Shown: positions 10,081-20,620, numbered from the stretch's first letter. The stretch is 64,000 bases of DNA from Tritrichomonas musculus (GCA_039105265.1 JAPFFF010000009.1:2108001-2172000); one strand, 5' to 3'. The notes: generated from the sequence alone by a model not told the origin. Translations and numbers: made by a program.

Positions 10081-10745
10081 TTACTTTTCTTATTTTTCTT
10101 GTGAGTTAAATAAATATCATTAATATTTATTATAAATTATTAACTTTTGTTTTATTATTTATAAATTGACACTAATGATTTGCCATAGTAATTATTTGAA
10201 GGTCATTATGATTCATTGATAAGAATTATTCAAATTGAATAAGATTATTTTAATATAAAAGTATTAATTCTTTGAGTGCATTTTGATTTTAAGGAGGAAA
10301 TATAAAGAAATTTTTACAAATTAGATTAAAAAAAAAGATTGATTATCAATGATTGCTACAGTCTATCAATATTAAGTGATAATGTTAAAAATGATGTAAA
10401 TTACTAATAACAAATGAGCAAAAACGCTTTTTTTATAAAAATAAAGGATTAAAAATTGATGTTTATAAAAAAACGTTATTATTTTAAATGATATTCTGGA
10501 ATTAAGTCAAAAAGTAGTAAATACTACTTTTTGAAATAATGTTGTCCGTTATTAAAAATATTTTAAAATATATTTATCTTTTAATATAAAAGGCAAAGAG
10601 TAGTTTTCAACATGAACTTTACTAATCTATTTCTTGAAGAAAAAAAAAATATTATTAATTTTCTGTGAGATACACTTTAAAAAAAAACATAAAAAAGTTA
10701 ATAATAAGTTTGGTACAATAGTCCGACTAATAATAAAGAACAAAT
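10081..10745. other. Intergenic, nothing recognised
   Basis: About 665 bases of AT-rich DNA between two convergent genes. A small inverted repeat AAAAAGTAGTAAATACTACTTTTT lies near 10508-10531 and could fold as a hairpin. No ORF is seen. Confidence 0.4.
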
Positions 10746-11324
10746 CTATTTCATAATAAGACGAGCTGTTGTTGTTGTTGTTCCTGTACGTGTCTTCTTT
10801 GATTCTTGATACTTTTCATCATAAACCACAAGCATATCTCTAACTGCTATTATTGAGTTTTTGTCATTTTCATTGAGAGGAAATATTTCAACTTGAGCTG
10901 GTAAATAAGATTTGAATTCTTCGAGCTGCGACGACTGTGAAATAACTGCAATAATTTTAATATCATGCTTCTTAAACGTGTTTCTCAGGAACCAATTTAA
11001 CGTTCGAGCTGTAAGAAGAAGTTGTGGGTGATCTCTAAGATCAGCCAAATATAATGAAACTGCAACATCGCGAGGGGTTGTTAATTCTTTGAGCCAGTAC
11101 CTTCGACTATTCCTAATATTCGGCACGTCAATATAACGCAAGTTTAGTCTTCCATCGTTAGCGACGTCTGATTGCAAACAATTCGTTAGATAATTTTTGG
11201 CAGTCCCTGGTAATGAAAAAATAAGTACAGGGGTTTTCGATTGTGTGGTTTTGCCAGCAACAGTTCTACCTTGATTGGAGTTTGTTTTACCATTGCCAGA
11301 TGCGTTTGAACCACCACAGCCCAT
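10746..11324 (-). CDS. Degenerate G-alpha/Arf-like GTPase with dual-acylation signal
   Basis: A 192-residue protein beginning MGCGGS, a textbook N-myristoylation (Gly2) plus palmitoylation (Cys3) signal as in G-alpha subunits, so it should sit on the inner face of a membrane. After a disordered Gly/Ser/Thr/Asn linker, VLIFSLPGTAKNYL (residues 33-46) lies where a P-loop is expected but lacks the GxxxxGK[ST] pattern. Only K43 could correspond. The next segment, LRYIDVPNIRNSRRYW, aligns by eye with the switch II region of G-alpha (DVGGQRSERKKW), and the NKxD position is replaced by VISQSS. The helical domain of G-alpha is absent. It is probably a non-hydrolysing, possibly non-nucleotide-binding, membrane adaptor. 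The family assignment is inferred. Confidence 0.6.
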   Translation of the reverse strand: MGCGGSNASGNGKTNSNQGRTVAGKTTQSKTPVLIFSLPGTAKNYLTNCLQSDVANDGRLNLRYIDVPNIRNSRRYWLKELTTPRDVAVSLYLADLRDHPQLLLTARTLNWFLRNTFKKHDIKIIAVISQSSQLEEFKSYLPAQVEIFPLNENDKNSIIAVRDMLVVYDEKYQESKKTRTGTTTTTARLIMK

Positions 11325-12122
11325 TTCGTTTTTTGATAAAAAATATTCTAATAACGTTTTTTTCTGATAAAAATAATCTCACTGACTGAAAAATTTCAAA
11401 TCAATTTTCTACTTTTTAACTGGAAATGAAATTCAATTGAATTGAAATGATTAATATTTATATTTTATATTAAATGTTTTTACTTATTTCAAAAATATGT
11501 TTTAATGTGATTTAATGCAAAATTGGTTGAAAAATAAAATTCAAAAAAATCAATTATTCAATTGAAAACGCTTTAAAAATATAAACAGTTTTAAATGATG
11601 AATTCAAAAAGTTATCATAAAAAAATGTAACGAGCATTTTGAATGATTTCACGATCAAATATCCTATCAAAATCATGAAAGGGCAATTCGTTTAGAAAAA
11701 AGTCATAATTAATGGGTTTATCCAATTTAAGTCTGATAAATAAAACCATTATTTAATTGAAAAGTTGGGTATGAGGTACTAAAAGTATCCCCTTATCTTA
11801 AAAAAGCATGAGGTATGATTATGATTTCCCTTTGTAATTATTATTAGTTTTATTTCAATTTTTAATAAAAGAAAATAGATTAGTTCATTTATTTAGATAA
11901 AGCTTAACTCAGAAATGTCAATCATTTCTTTATTTTTTTCCAAAAAATATTATAAATGATTGTAATATTTACTTATAAATTAAATAATAATAATAACAAA
12001 TTAATATGAGATTAAATCAATCATAAAGAAATGACTCCTCCAATTTATTTTTTTTGAGACTTCAAAAAGGCTAAAAAATTGACTGTATCGATCAATATTT
12101 TCATTACAATAATTTTTAAAAA
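11325..12122. other. Intergenic between divergent genes
   Basis: About 800 bases of AT-rich sequence separating the G-alpha-like gene and the TKL kinase. It holds the promoters of both, but no convincing element was picked out. Confidence 0.4.
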
Positions 12123-13256
12123 ATGGATTTTAAAGGCATTTTTATTGATCCTGATGAATATAATCTTATAGAAAAAGATGTTGGAGAGGGAGGTTTTTCG
12201 AAAATTCAAAAGGTAAAAAATAAAAATGACGATAATGAATATGTAGCCAAAATTATCTCTCAAAGTGTCAATGATGAGAAAATTCAAATTAATTTTATGC
12301 GTGAAGCCACCATACTTTTCAATGCGAATCATCCAGCGTTTGTCAAATTAATTGGTGTAAGTTTTCGATCATTATCAGATTCAGATTTATATCAGCCAAC
12401 CATTATTATGGAATATATGCCCAATGGTTCATTAAAGGAAATCCTTGATAAAGAAAAAAACAGCATAGCAGATGCCAAATGGACTCCCACGAAAAAATAT
12501 ATATCATTATTAGGTATTTCCAGCGCCATGCGATTTTTACATGCACACAAAATTATTCATCGAGATTTAAAACCAGGAAATGTTCTCATTGATGAGAATT
12601 ACTATCCGAAACTATGTGATTTTGGATTATCAAAATATGATCCTGACACTTTTTCAGATGTCACTGATTTATTGAATCAAACCCGCGACATTGGGACACC
12701 AATTTCAATGGCCCCTGAAATGCTTAATAAAGAAAAATATGGTCCTTCATTGGACGTTTATTCATTTGGATTACTTGCTTTTGAGATCATCACAAATACT
12801 CAACCGTTTTCTGAGTATGAACATTCTGATCCCTTCGTATTGTATGGGAAAGTATTACAAGGCGTCAGACCCAAATTTGTTTCTGATGTTCCTGAAAATA
12901 TGAAGATTCTAATCGAAAAATGCTGGGACAATGACCCCAATGTTCGTCCAACTTTTGACGAGATTTACAAGCAGTTGTCAACCGATTTATCTCATTCACC
13001 TGAAGATCTCGATACTGGTGAAATTATGGCCTATCTTGAGATGCTTGAAAGTAGTCAAAACAATTTCATTTTGGTCTCTGAAAAATCTTTTGATATCATA
13101 AAGAAAAATTTCCAAAAAGTGTCAGATTTCCTCTTTTTCGCATGCGAATCAAATAACATCGATCTTTTTAAATTTCTCGTGTCAAATCAAAAAATTGATT
13201 TTAACCAAAAAATAATTTCAATTTTTATTTGCATTCTGTTTTTTTTTTTTTTTTAG
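12123..13256 (+). CDS. TKL-type protein kinase, N-terminal part of a kinase-ankyrin gene
   Basis: A 377-residue reading frame. Residues 14-290 are a complete kinase domain: glycine loop GEGGFSKI (21-28), VAKII with K43, IHRDLKPGNVLID (HRD 147-149), CDFGLSK (DFG 167-169), MAPEML, DVYSFGLLAFEI and RPTFDEI. This is the tyrosine-kinase-like pattern that is greatly expanded in trichomonads. Residues 330-365 begin the helical cap of an ankyrin domain (DFLFFACESNNIDLFKFLVS, ending KIDFN). The frame then runs into an AT-rich stretch and stops after a run of Phe. Five further single ankyrin units follow downstream to 15234, so the full gene was evidently a kinase with C-terminal ankyrin repeats. ATG 12123 directly precedes the domain. 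Confidence 0.85.
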   Translation: MDFKGIFIDPDEYNLIEKDVGEGGFSKIQKVKNKNDDNEYVAKIISQSVNDEKIQINFMREATILFNANHPAFVKLIGVSFRSLSDSDLYQPTIIMEYMPNGSLKEILDKEKNSIADAKWTPTKKYISLLGISSAMRFLHAHKIIHRDLKPGNVLIDENYYPKLCDFGLSKYDPDTFSDVTDLLNQTRDIGTPISMAPEMLNKEKYGPSLDVYSFGLLAFEIITNTQPFSEYEHSDPFVLYGKVLQGVRPKFVSDVPENMKILIEKCWDNDPNVRPTFDEIYKQLSTDLSHSPEDLDTGEIMAYLEMLESSQNNFILVSEKSFDIIKKNFQKVSDFLFFACESNNIDLFKFLVSNQKIDFNQKIISIFICILFFFFF

Positions 13257-15234
13257 TTTTTTAATTATGTTTATATTTTATTTGTTCTTAAAAAGTTTCA
13301 AATTTTGAATGATTTTCAAATGGAATTTCAAAAAAAAAATTTTTTTGGAGTTTTTTTTTATGTTTTTTAAATAAAGTTTTTATTGTTATTGGTTGAAATA
13401 AGACAGCTTTGCATGTTGCTGTTGAAAATGAAAATGTTGACATAGTAAATCTTATATTGCAAAGTCCTGAAGTTGATGTTAACCAAATGACAATTCATAA
13501 AAAAATAATAATTTCAAATGGAATTTCAAAAAAAAAAAAAAATTCATGTTGTTCTTAAATCAAAATTATTTTAAATTCTGTTTTAAAAAAAACTTTTTTT
13601 TGAATGAAGTTTTATATTCAAAATTTCAATGACGAAGAAATTCAATGATTTATTTAATGAAGATTGTGAAGATGAAATTCAATAGTTTATTTTTTTTATG
13701 ATGTTAATTTTTTTTTATTTAATGTTGATCATCTAACAGCACTTCATATTGCAGTTGAAAAAGGTAATGCTGAAATTGTTTTATCATTGTTAAGTAATTC
13801 AAAAATTGATGTCAATATCAAATCAATTAAAAATTTTATTTAAATCAAATTTCAAAAAACCTAATTTTTTTATAGAGGTGTTTTAAAATTACAATGTTTC
13901 AAATGATATTTGCATTAATTTCTTTTAATGAAATTCAAAAAAATTTTTTTTAATGAAGTTGATTTAAGAATTGAATAAAACAGCATTGTATATGGCCGTT
14001 GAAAAAGACAATTATGAAATTGTTAAGTATTTATTAAAGAATAAAAATATTTTAATTAATGCCTATTCTATTTTTAACAAAATAATTTTTTTTAAATAAA
14101 GTTTCAAAGTCAGCAATTTTTTTGACATTTCAAAAAAAAATTTTTTTTAATACAATTTCAAAATAAAAATCTGTTTTTAATAAAGTTTTTAATAATCAAT
14201 ATTTTTTATTCAATTACAAGATAACATTTTCATAGCATTCCAAAATAATCTATATTTTAATTTCATTCAAATATTACTTTTTTAAATACCTCAATTTGTA
14301 TTCAATTTTTCAAATAGTGTTCAAAAATTCAATACTTTATTGGAGTTTTAAATATTTAAAAATTCTAATAATATTTCATGAATTAATTATTTAATATCAT
14401 TTTAAAATAAATAATTCTTTAATTTCATTTTATCTTAAACCATTCAATAGAATTTTAATCATTTTTTTATGGAATTTCAAAAAATAATTTCATGCAATTT
14501 TTAAAGAATTTTTTATCGAATTTCAAAATTGAAATATTTTAATAAGGTTTCAAAATTAATGATATTTTTTATAAAATTCTAATTTTGCTTTTTTATTCAA
14601 TTTTAAATATTAATTTTTTGTTAATACCATTTCAAAAAAAAATATTTTTTCATTTCGTTTCGAATTCAATTTTTTTTAATATCATTTTAACAAAAATAAT
14701 TTATTGATGAAATTTATTTCAACTAGTTTCAAAAAACGCCATTACATATTGCTGTTGAAAATGAAAATGCTAAACTTGTTAATCTTTTGTTACAAAAGCA
14801 AGATATCGATGTCAATATTCAAGTAATTGAAAAATTCAATGTTTTAACAATATTCAATTGATTTTTTTCAATGAAATTGCATAGCAAAAATTTTAATAAT
14901 ATTTCAAAACTTTCGATTTTAATAGAATTGCTAAATTAGCTTTGAATAAAGTTTTAATTTTTTAATTTGAATGCAATTTCAAAAAAAAAAAAAATTCATA
15001 AAATTGAAAGTTTCCTATTTTCAGAGTACAGCATTACAAATTGCCGTGGAAAAAAAGAATATGGAAATAATTCAACTTTTGTTAAACGCAAATGGAATCA
15101 AAGTCAATGATAAAGAAAAAATTCTATTGAAAATTAATCAAATTTCTTTTTGCAAATTTTGTGCTGTTTTGGCGGTTTTAGCTGAAAAAGAGGAACGAAT
15201 TAAAAAAATGGTTGAATTAGTGAATAATAAGTAA
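13257..15234 (+). pseudogene. Scattered ankyrin-repeat islands downstream of the TKL kinase
   Basis: Five single ankyrin units on the kinase strand, each about 28-29 residues: 13403-13486 (TALHVAVENENVDIVNLI), 13736-13822 (TALHIAVEKGNAEIVLSL), 13980-14063 (TALYMAVEKDNYEIVKYL), 14736-14822 (TPLHIAVENENAKLVNLL) and 15028 onward (TALQIAVEKKNMEIIQLL). The last continues to a proper hydrophilic end and a stop at 15232-15234. Every unit begins at the same point of the repeat and fades out after the D-V-N position. The 160-670 bp between them are AT-rich, contain stops and share the motif ATTTCAAAA. No consistent GT-AG borders are seen, although the last unit is preceded by TTTCCTATTTTCAG, a good 3' splice site. 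Either a one-repeat-per-exon gene or a decaying array. Confidence 0.6.
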
Positions 15235-15290
15235 AATGGATATTCGTTATTTTTAATTTTTCTTTTTTTTCCCCTCGGAATTGTCTATGT

Positions 15291-15376
15291 AGGTTAAGGC
15301 CAATTTTTGACCTTGTATCATACCATATAAAAAAACTGGAACTTTTTGCACCTTTATAAAAAAGGCATGAGTAAGC
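15291..15376 (+). repeat. Partial copy of the 15.4/17.2 kb inverted-repeat arm
   Basis: AGGTTAAGGCCAATTTTTGA, then CCTTGTATCATACC and an ACTTTTTGCACC segment, match the arm at 15446-15550 in the same orientation but are more diverged. It is an independent partial copy or the remains of a nested insertion. Confidence 0.55.
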
Positions 15377-15445
15377 TACAGTAACAATAATTCTTTTGTA
15401 ACCAGAAATAATTTTTCAGTTTTTTTTTTTTTTTTTTTTTTTTTT

Positions 15446-17258
15446 GAGATATTTTTTGCCTCCAACGGTTAAGGTTAATATTGACCTTGTATCGTACCTC
15501 AAGAAAAATCGGCGAGAACTTTTTTGCACTTTTGTAAAAAACTCACGCTTTTTCCAGAACGGTAGACACTAAACCGTTTATAATTTTTTCAAAATTTTGA
15601 TTTTGAAAAACGATTGATTTTGAATATTTTAAATTTATAGTTTGAATTTTTATTAAGCACAAATATAATAAAAATTTTAATCTATTAGATTTATTATAAT
15701 TATTTTTTTAAATGAGAAATTTATGTTTTTTAAAATCAGAATTGAGAACTTTACAAGATTTCCTCTCAATTTCAAATCCGTCTTTTCTCTCCAATTTCAT
15801 AACAAATTTTTGAAATATTGATAAAATCATCGTTATTATATATGTATTTTCTGATGGCTAAATTTCATTGAATTTGGTGCGCTACATTTTTCGTAACAGA
15901 AATATGATTTACTTATTTAAGTTTATTTTTTTAGAAATATAAATTCCTAATGATGATTATCAATAATCGAAGGATATTTTATGTTTTGGAGCTTCATTTC
16001 ATCAAATCATCAAAAAAATTACATATCTAATTTAACATACATTAGCCAAGTAGGCTTGTTAAGTCTCGATTTTCGATAACGATAATTGATCCATTTTTCT
16101 GATATCAATATCAAATCAAAAATTTTATCTCTGATATCAATAATGAATAAAAATAAAAGATCGATTATCAATATTGAAAATTTTTTAACGTATTAAAATT
16201 TTGTAAACTTTTTTAACTGATTACTTCACATATCTGTTATAAAATTTAATAAAAGCAGATTCTTTTACATAATAAGTTAGAATATATTTATTTTATGCCA
16301 TTAAAATACTATTTTTAATGGTTTTTTCAGGTATTAATTTCGATTAATCAAGATTCGATATCAAAAGCATATTTTTTTTGTATCACATTTCATACTTGAT
16401 AATCAATTTCATCAATAAAAAGTTCCAATCGATAGCATTTTATTATCGATTATCTGAGTTAAAAAAAGTGCCAAACCTGATAATTGATATCAGAATAACA
16501 AGGCTATAGCCAAGTCCAACATTATTAGGCAAATAATTCCAATTTATACCAACCAAAAAGCAAATATATGATACTTTTAGGATATAAATGATTAATAAAA
16601 TGATTTTTATAGAAAAGTTTTAACAAAATTATTCAAAGTTAAAAATTTGCCTATTACGATCAGCATTTGAATTCAAAAGTCATTATTTTTTTATAGTAAT
16701 ATCTTGTTTTCTATCGCATTAAATATATCATAATTAATAATTTAATTTTATTATATGTCATTAAATAAAATAATTAATTATAATCATATTTGTTATAAAT
16801 TCGATAGTTTCGACCCTTCTCTTTTTCCGCTAAAATTTAGTTTTTTCAAATAATGCTAATTGTATAATTCTGAAAAGATTAGTAAACATTTATTGCTATT
16901 TATAGCATCATAGGCACTAATGTAAGAAGAAAATTTTATATATTTTTTTATAAAGAGATATCAAATATATTATTGATAAATATTTTTTTTTACAAAAAAA
17001 GAAAAAAATGGATTAATAATTACTACAATGAGATACTAATTACGAATAACTTACTCGCGATGGAAGAAATTTCATTTAGAGCTGCTTTTTATAAAAATGA
17101 TTTTTTGTAAATTTTAGCGAAAAAAGCATGAGAAGGTACGCATGGTATTTTTTAAAAAAGTGCAAAAAAGTTCTCGCTGATTTTTTCTGAGGTACGATGC
17201 AAGGCCAATATTGACCTTAACCGTTGGGAACAAAAAAGATTGGTGGGGAAAATATCTC
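15446..17258. mobile_element. Non-autonomous element with ~100-bp terminal inverted repeats (MULE-like)
   Basis: The left arm (15446-15550) and the right arm (about 17150-17258) are inverted copies, roughly 85% alike by eye. Both carry GAGATATTTT at the outer end, CAACGGTTAAGG, TATTG(A/G)CCTTG, ATCGTACCTCA and GCGAGAACTTTTTTGCACTTTT. Inverted repeats of about 100 bp around a non-coding 1.8-kb body are typical of Mutator-like (MULE) elements. The left arm abuts a run of about 26 T. The body has no ORF and is itself interrupted by the MITE at 16051-16506. Target duplications could not be defined because of the homopolymers. A degraded MULE transposase lies 1.4 kb downstream. Confidence 0.55.
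16051..16506. mobile_element. hAT-type MITE with 8-bp target duplication TAGCCAAG
   Basis: A 456-bp element bounded by TAGGCTTGTTA on the left and TAACAAGGCTA on the right (10 of 11 bases inverted-complementary). It is flanked by a perfect 8-bp duplication TAGCCAAG at 16043-16050 and 16507-16514. An 8-bp duplication is the mark of the hAT superfamily. The interior is full of GATATC, ATCGAT and GATAATTGA motifs and has no ORF. It is inserted inside the 15446-17258 element, so it is younger than it. A related copy starts at 58409. Confidence 0.8.
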
Positions 17259-17712
17259 TTTTTTTTTTTTTGAAATGTTTAAACCTTAAAATAATCAAAA
17301 CAATTCTTTCATAATTGAATTAAACGGTAACGAATATCAGATATCAAAGGCAAAGAAAAAAAAATTAGATACCTGAAATTGATCTCAAGAAACGGTGTAT
17401 CAGAAAAATGAATCAGTTATCGATCACGAGGATCAGACAATAAAAAGTCTGCTTTTCATTAAAAATTGATGAATTCCACAAAAAAGTCGTTGGTTTAATC
17501 AAAAATGTGTCAAAGGATGAAGAGTAATTGCTCTTACAGCAGCAAAACAATTATAATATACAGAAGGAATGATCCAAGATTTTGATACAGTTAACCTATT
17601 TTTGATTAACATTTGATTTTGTGATTTGTCTTGTTATTTAACGCTTTTACCTATGAGTCCACAAATAGTATTATTTTATTTGGTTTTTGTTGAATGAATC
17701 TTAAAGCATTCT

Positions 17713-17739
17713 TAAAAAAAAAAAAAAAAAAAAAAAAAA
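17713..17739. repeat. Poly-A homopolymer
   Basis: An A run of about 26 immediately left of the target site of the MITE at 17751. It is a low-complexity tract and possibly an insertion hot spot. Confidence 0.7.
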
Positions 17740-17750
17740 GCTATCGAGAT

Positions 17751-18264
17751 TAGGGATGGCCAATTTTGAAAAAATTGATCAACGGCGTCACTTTTTTGGT
17801 GGCTCGTTGTCAACGTTAACTTCGTTATTCCAACGTTAACGATCAACGATAAGAGTTTAGTTGAAATTGATCGTACAAAAAAATGGCACTTTTTTATTTC
17901 TATCGCCGTTGATTTAAAATTAAATTATCTTTTCTATAACATATATATATTTGGTATTTATATAGATATGATAATGATATTTACTATTTTTTTCAAAATT
18001 ATAATACTTTATTAAATCAGATCCAATATAAATTGAATCGATAAAGTTTTTTTTAGAAAAAGTTGTCTCTCAAAAAAATTCAACTTTTCAATAAGCATAA
18101 CGTTAACTTAATTCATTGATTCAACATTATTTCAACGTTAACATGTCGTTATGACCATATTGAAACGGTTATAATCAATGGACTTAATGTCGTTGACGTT
18201 GACATTCAATTCAAAGATATAACATTTTGTTCAACGATTTTAACGTCAACGTTGGCCAACCCTG
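17751..18264. mobile_element. hAT-type MITE with 8-bp target duplication ATCGAGAT
   Basis: A 514-bp element with ends TAGGGATGGCCAA and TTGGCCAACCCTG (imperfect inverted repeats). It is flanked by a perfect 8-bp duplication ATCGAGAT at 17743-17750 and 18265-18272. The interior carries many copies of the palindromic core AACGTTAACG and of TCAACG/CGTTGA, and no coding frame. The terminal GGGATGG is shared with the element at 8361-8966, but the internal repeats differ, so it is a separate family of the same superfamily. Confidence 0.82.
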
Positions 18265-18272
18265 ATCGAGAT

Positions 18273-18660
18273 TTACCATTTTTCTTTTTCTGTTAAACCA
18301 AGCATGAAGCTTATTGGAATCTCCTTGAAAAGTTGAGATGTGGCACTATAATAAATGGATTTTAACAATGGTATCAAATTGTTAAGAGCTTGCGGGAAGC
18401 CTCTTAACAAGTCTCCAATAGTCTCCAAGGTGGTGTGAAAACATGAAAAGATGAAACACATTCTACTATTCACAACTATATTTTTGATAAAAATAATATC
18501 GTTATAAACTCAATTATTCACAAGCTTTGTTTAATTGTTAGACCATTATTATTTTATTTCATATTCTAACAAAAAAAAAAAAATATATAAAAAAAAAAAA
18601 GAATCCAAATTGTTTTCATATAAAACAAATTGTTTTGTATCATCCAAATAGATAAAGTAA
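18273..18660. other. Short AT-rich stretch between transposon remains
   Basis: About 390 bases with short frames only. It contains two poly-A tracts near 18571-18600. No feature is supported. Confidence 0.35.
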
Positions 18661-20331
18661 TTGATGATCATCCAACAAATTAACAGCATCATTTTTTTAG
18701 AAAGCAACAAAGTATTTCGAAATTTGGTGTTCACTTATTCAGTATATCGAAGAGATATTAATATTTTCAAACCAAATTTTCAAAAATATATAACTGATCT
18801 TGCTAAAGTAAATGGTTGTCCTTTTATTGATAAGAATTCCATAACAAATTCTCAGTGATACTAAAAATTTGTATGTAAATGTTCAGGAACAAGTAAAAAG
18901 AATTCAACAAATTGTCCATCATATATTTATTTTAAAGGAAAAAGTTCTTCTTAAATCACTTGAAAGATCTTGCTAGTATCACAATCACAATTTAGATGAA
19001 CTGCTTATTAATTCAAAAGTTAATCTTTTAACAAGTACTCAAAAAGAAGAAATTGGCAATCTAAGAAGTGATGGTCTTTCTGCAGGCTATGAGAGACGTA
19101 AATTAGACTTTTATGTGTTACCAAATTTTTTATATGAAGCCTCTCGAAAAATTATTCAGGAAAAGCATCAAAATCCAATTGTAGACTTATTGACAATGCT
19201 GAAAATAAATATAAAGATTTTTTTTATATTGAACATTTTAGTTAAGTAGACAAAGGTTATCTTTGTTCCACATTTATTTCTCAAAGATTTGTTGGAATCA
19301 CTTTTGCAAACCATATTCTAGCTGTTGATGATACATATTGCACTAATAAATTAAGATTTCTTATTATAGCAGCCATTGTTTTTGATGAAAACAAAACATC
19401 ACAATTGATCGTTTTTTGATTAATTCAATTAAAAACTATTGATCACTTTGACCATCAGTTTTTTTTTGTATTTGACAAATTGAGATCTCAGATTAAAAGC
19501 ATACTAAAATATTTCAATTCGCATATTGTTAATGGCAGAATTCACATTCGAAGAAATATTATTACTTAATACAATTATGAAATCTTAGAAGGTTTTAGGA
19601 AATTATTCCGAGGTGTTTTATCAAATGAGTTTTTGGATTTATTAAAACTTCATCAATTGAAGGACAAAAGCATTTGAAATATCTCATCACAAATATCGAC
19701 AGTTATACTCCTGAAGAATTAATTAAGCTACATTAACTGATCATGATTTTATTTATTATTTGCTAAAAAATATTAGATGGCTAATTTTTCACTTTAAAAA
19801 TTTGATTCTTTATTTGTTTCAGATATAATAACATCTGCCTTCTGAAGAATTAGGATGTTTTTTAAGCATTTCATGAATGAAAGCTGGTTTTTGTTTTAAA
19901 TGGGAGTAAATTATCCTGGAGTTCTCCAAAAAAGAGCTACAATTTTGTTTTAGAGATAATTTCTGACTTGCTCTATTGGAAATAAGTTAGAGGATTTTGC
20001 GAGCTTGAAAAAAACAATTTGTTACCAAAAATTCAATTATTTTGACTGAAGATGTGGTTCTTAATAAGCTGGGGTAATAACCACTGTTCATATTTCTTTC
20101 ATATCTTTATAATGAGGTACAGAATCCAAGTAGGCCAATTTCATCCAATCTCATTCCTGACATAAGGTAAGTATGCTTTCATAAAAATGATTCTGATCAG
20201 TATGCTCTAATTATTTTCCACATATAGAGGGAGCATGCCTTTATTTCAACTACACTTTCACCTGTGAGAATAATAAGAAACAGATTCAAACACAAGAATG
20301 CCCAGACTAAAAAAGCTAACTTGTTTGAATA
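18661..20331 (+). pseudogene. Degraded MULE (Mutator-like) transposase
   Basis: Plus-strand fragments in shifting frames together outline a MULE transposase. An N-terminal piece is at 18661-18858. LAVDDTYCTNKLRFLIIAAIV (split as LAVDDTYCTNK and LRFLIIAAIV, near 19320-19380) corresponds to the first catalytic Asp motif. FVFDKLRSQIKSILKYF near 19470-19520 corresponds to the second Asp segment, and GRIHIRRNI near 19540 to the conserved WH-x-RN motif. C-terminal basic pieces end at a stop near 20331 (NRFKHKNAQTKKANLFE). There are several in-frame stops and frame changes, so it is inactive. It may be the source family for the long-inverted-repeat element at 15446-17258, but this is unproven. Confidence 0.6.
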
Positions 20332-20620
20332 AATTTTTTAAGAATACTCATTGAATTTGGCTTTTTGTAATTGTGCTCTATCCATGCAACAATCAAAGAT
20401 AATTATATAATATATAAGATGATTTATATTATATATCAATTAAAAAATCAAATTATTTATCAAGAGAAAATTAAGATAATTAAATTGTTTATTCTACCCA
20501 GAAATTAAATTAATAAATGGTCATATTATTTAAAGATTCAAATTTCGTCTTGATTATCAAATAAAAATAAAAAAGAGGAAAAAATACTTGATTGGCAAAT
20601 TTATAATATTATATAACAGT
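20332..20620. other. Short AT-rich spacer
   Basis: Nothing recognised between the MULE remnant and the stop of the next gene. Confidence 0.35.

Noticed and set aside
12045-12332. 95-residue minus-strand frame
   Set aside because: It overlaps the start of the TKL kinase, is Ile/Phe/Lys-rich and has no domain pattern.
15420-15446. Poly-T run considered as a retroposon tail
   Set aside because: The neighbouring unit has inverted repeat arms, and no reverse transcriptase or SINE-like promoter is present.
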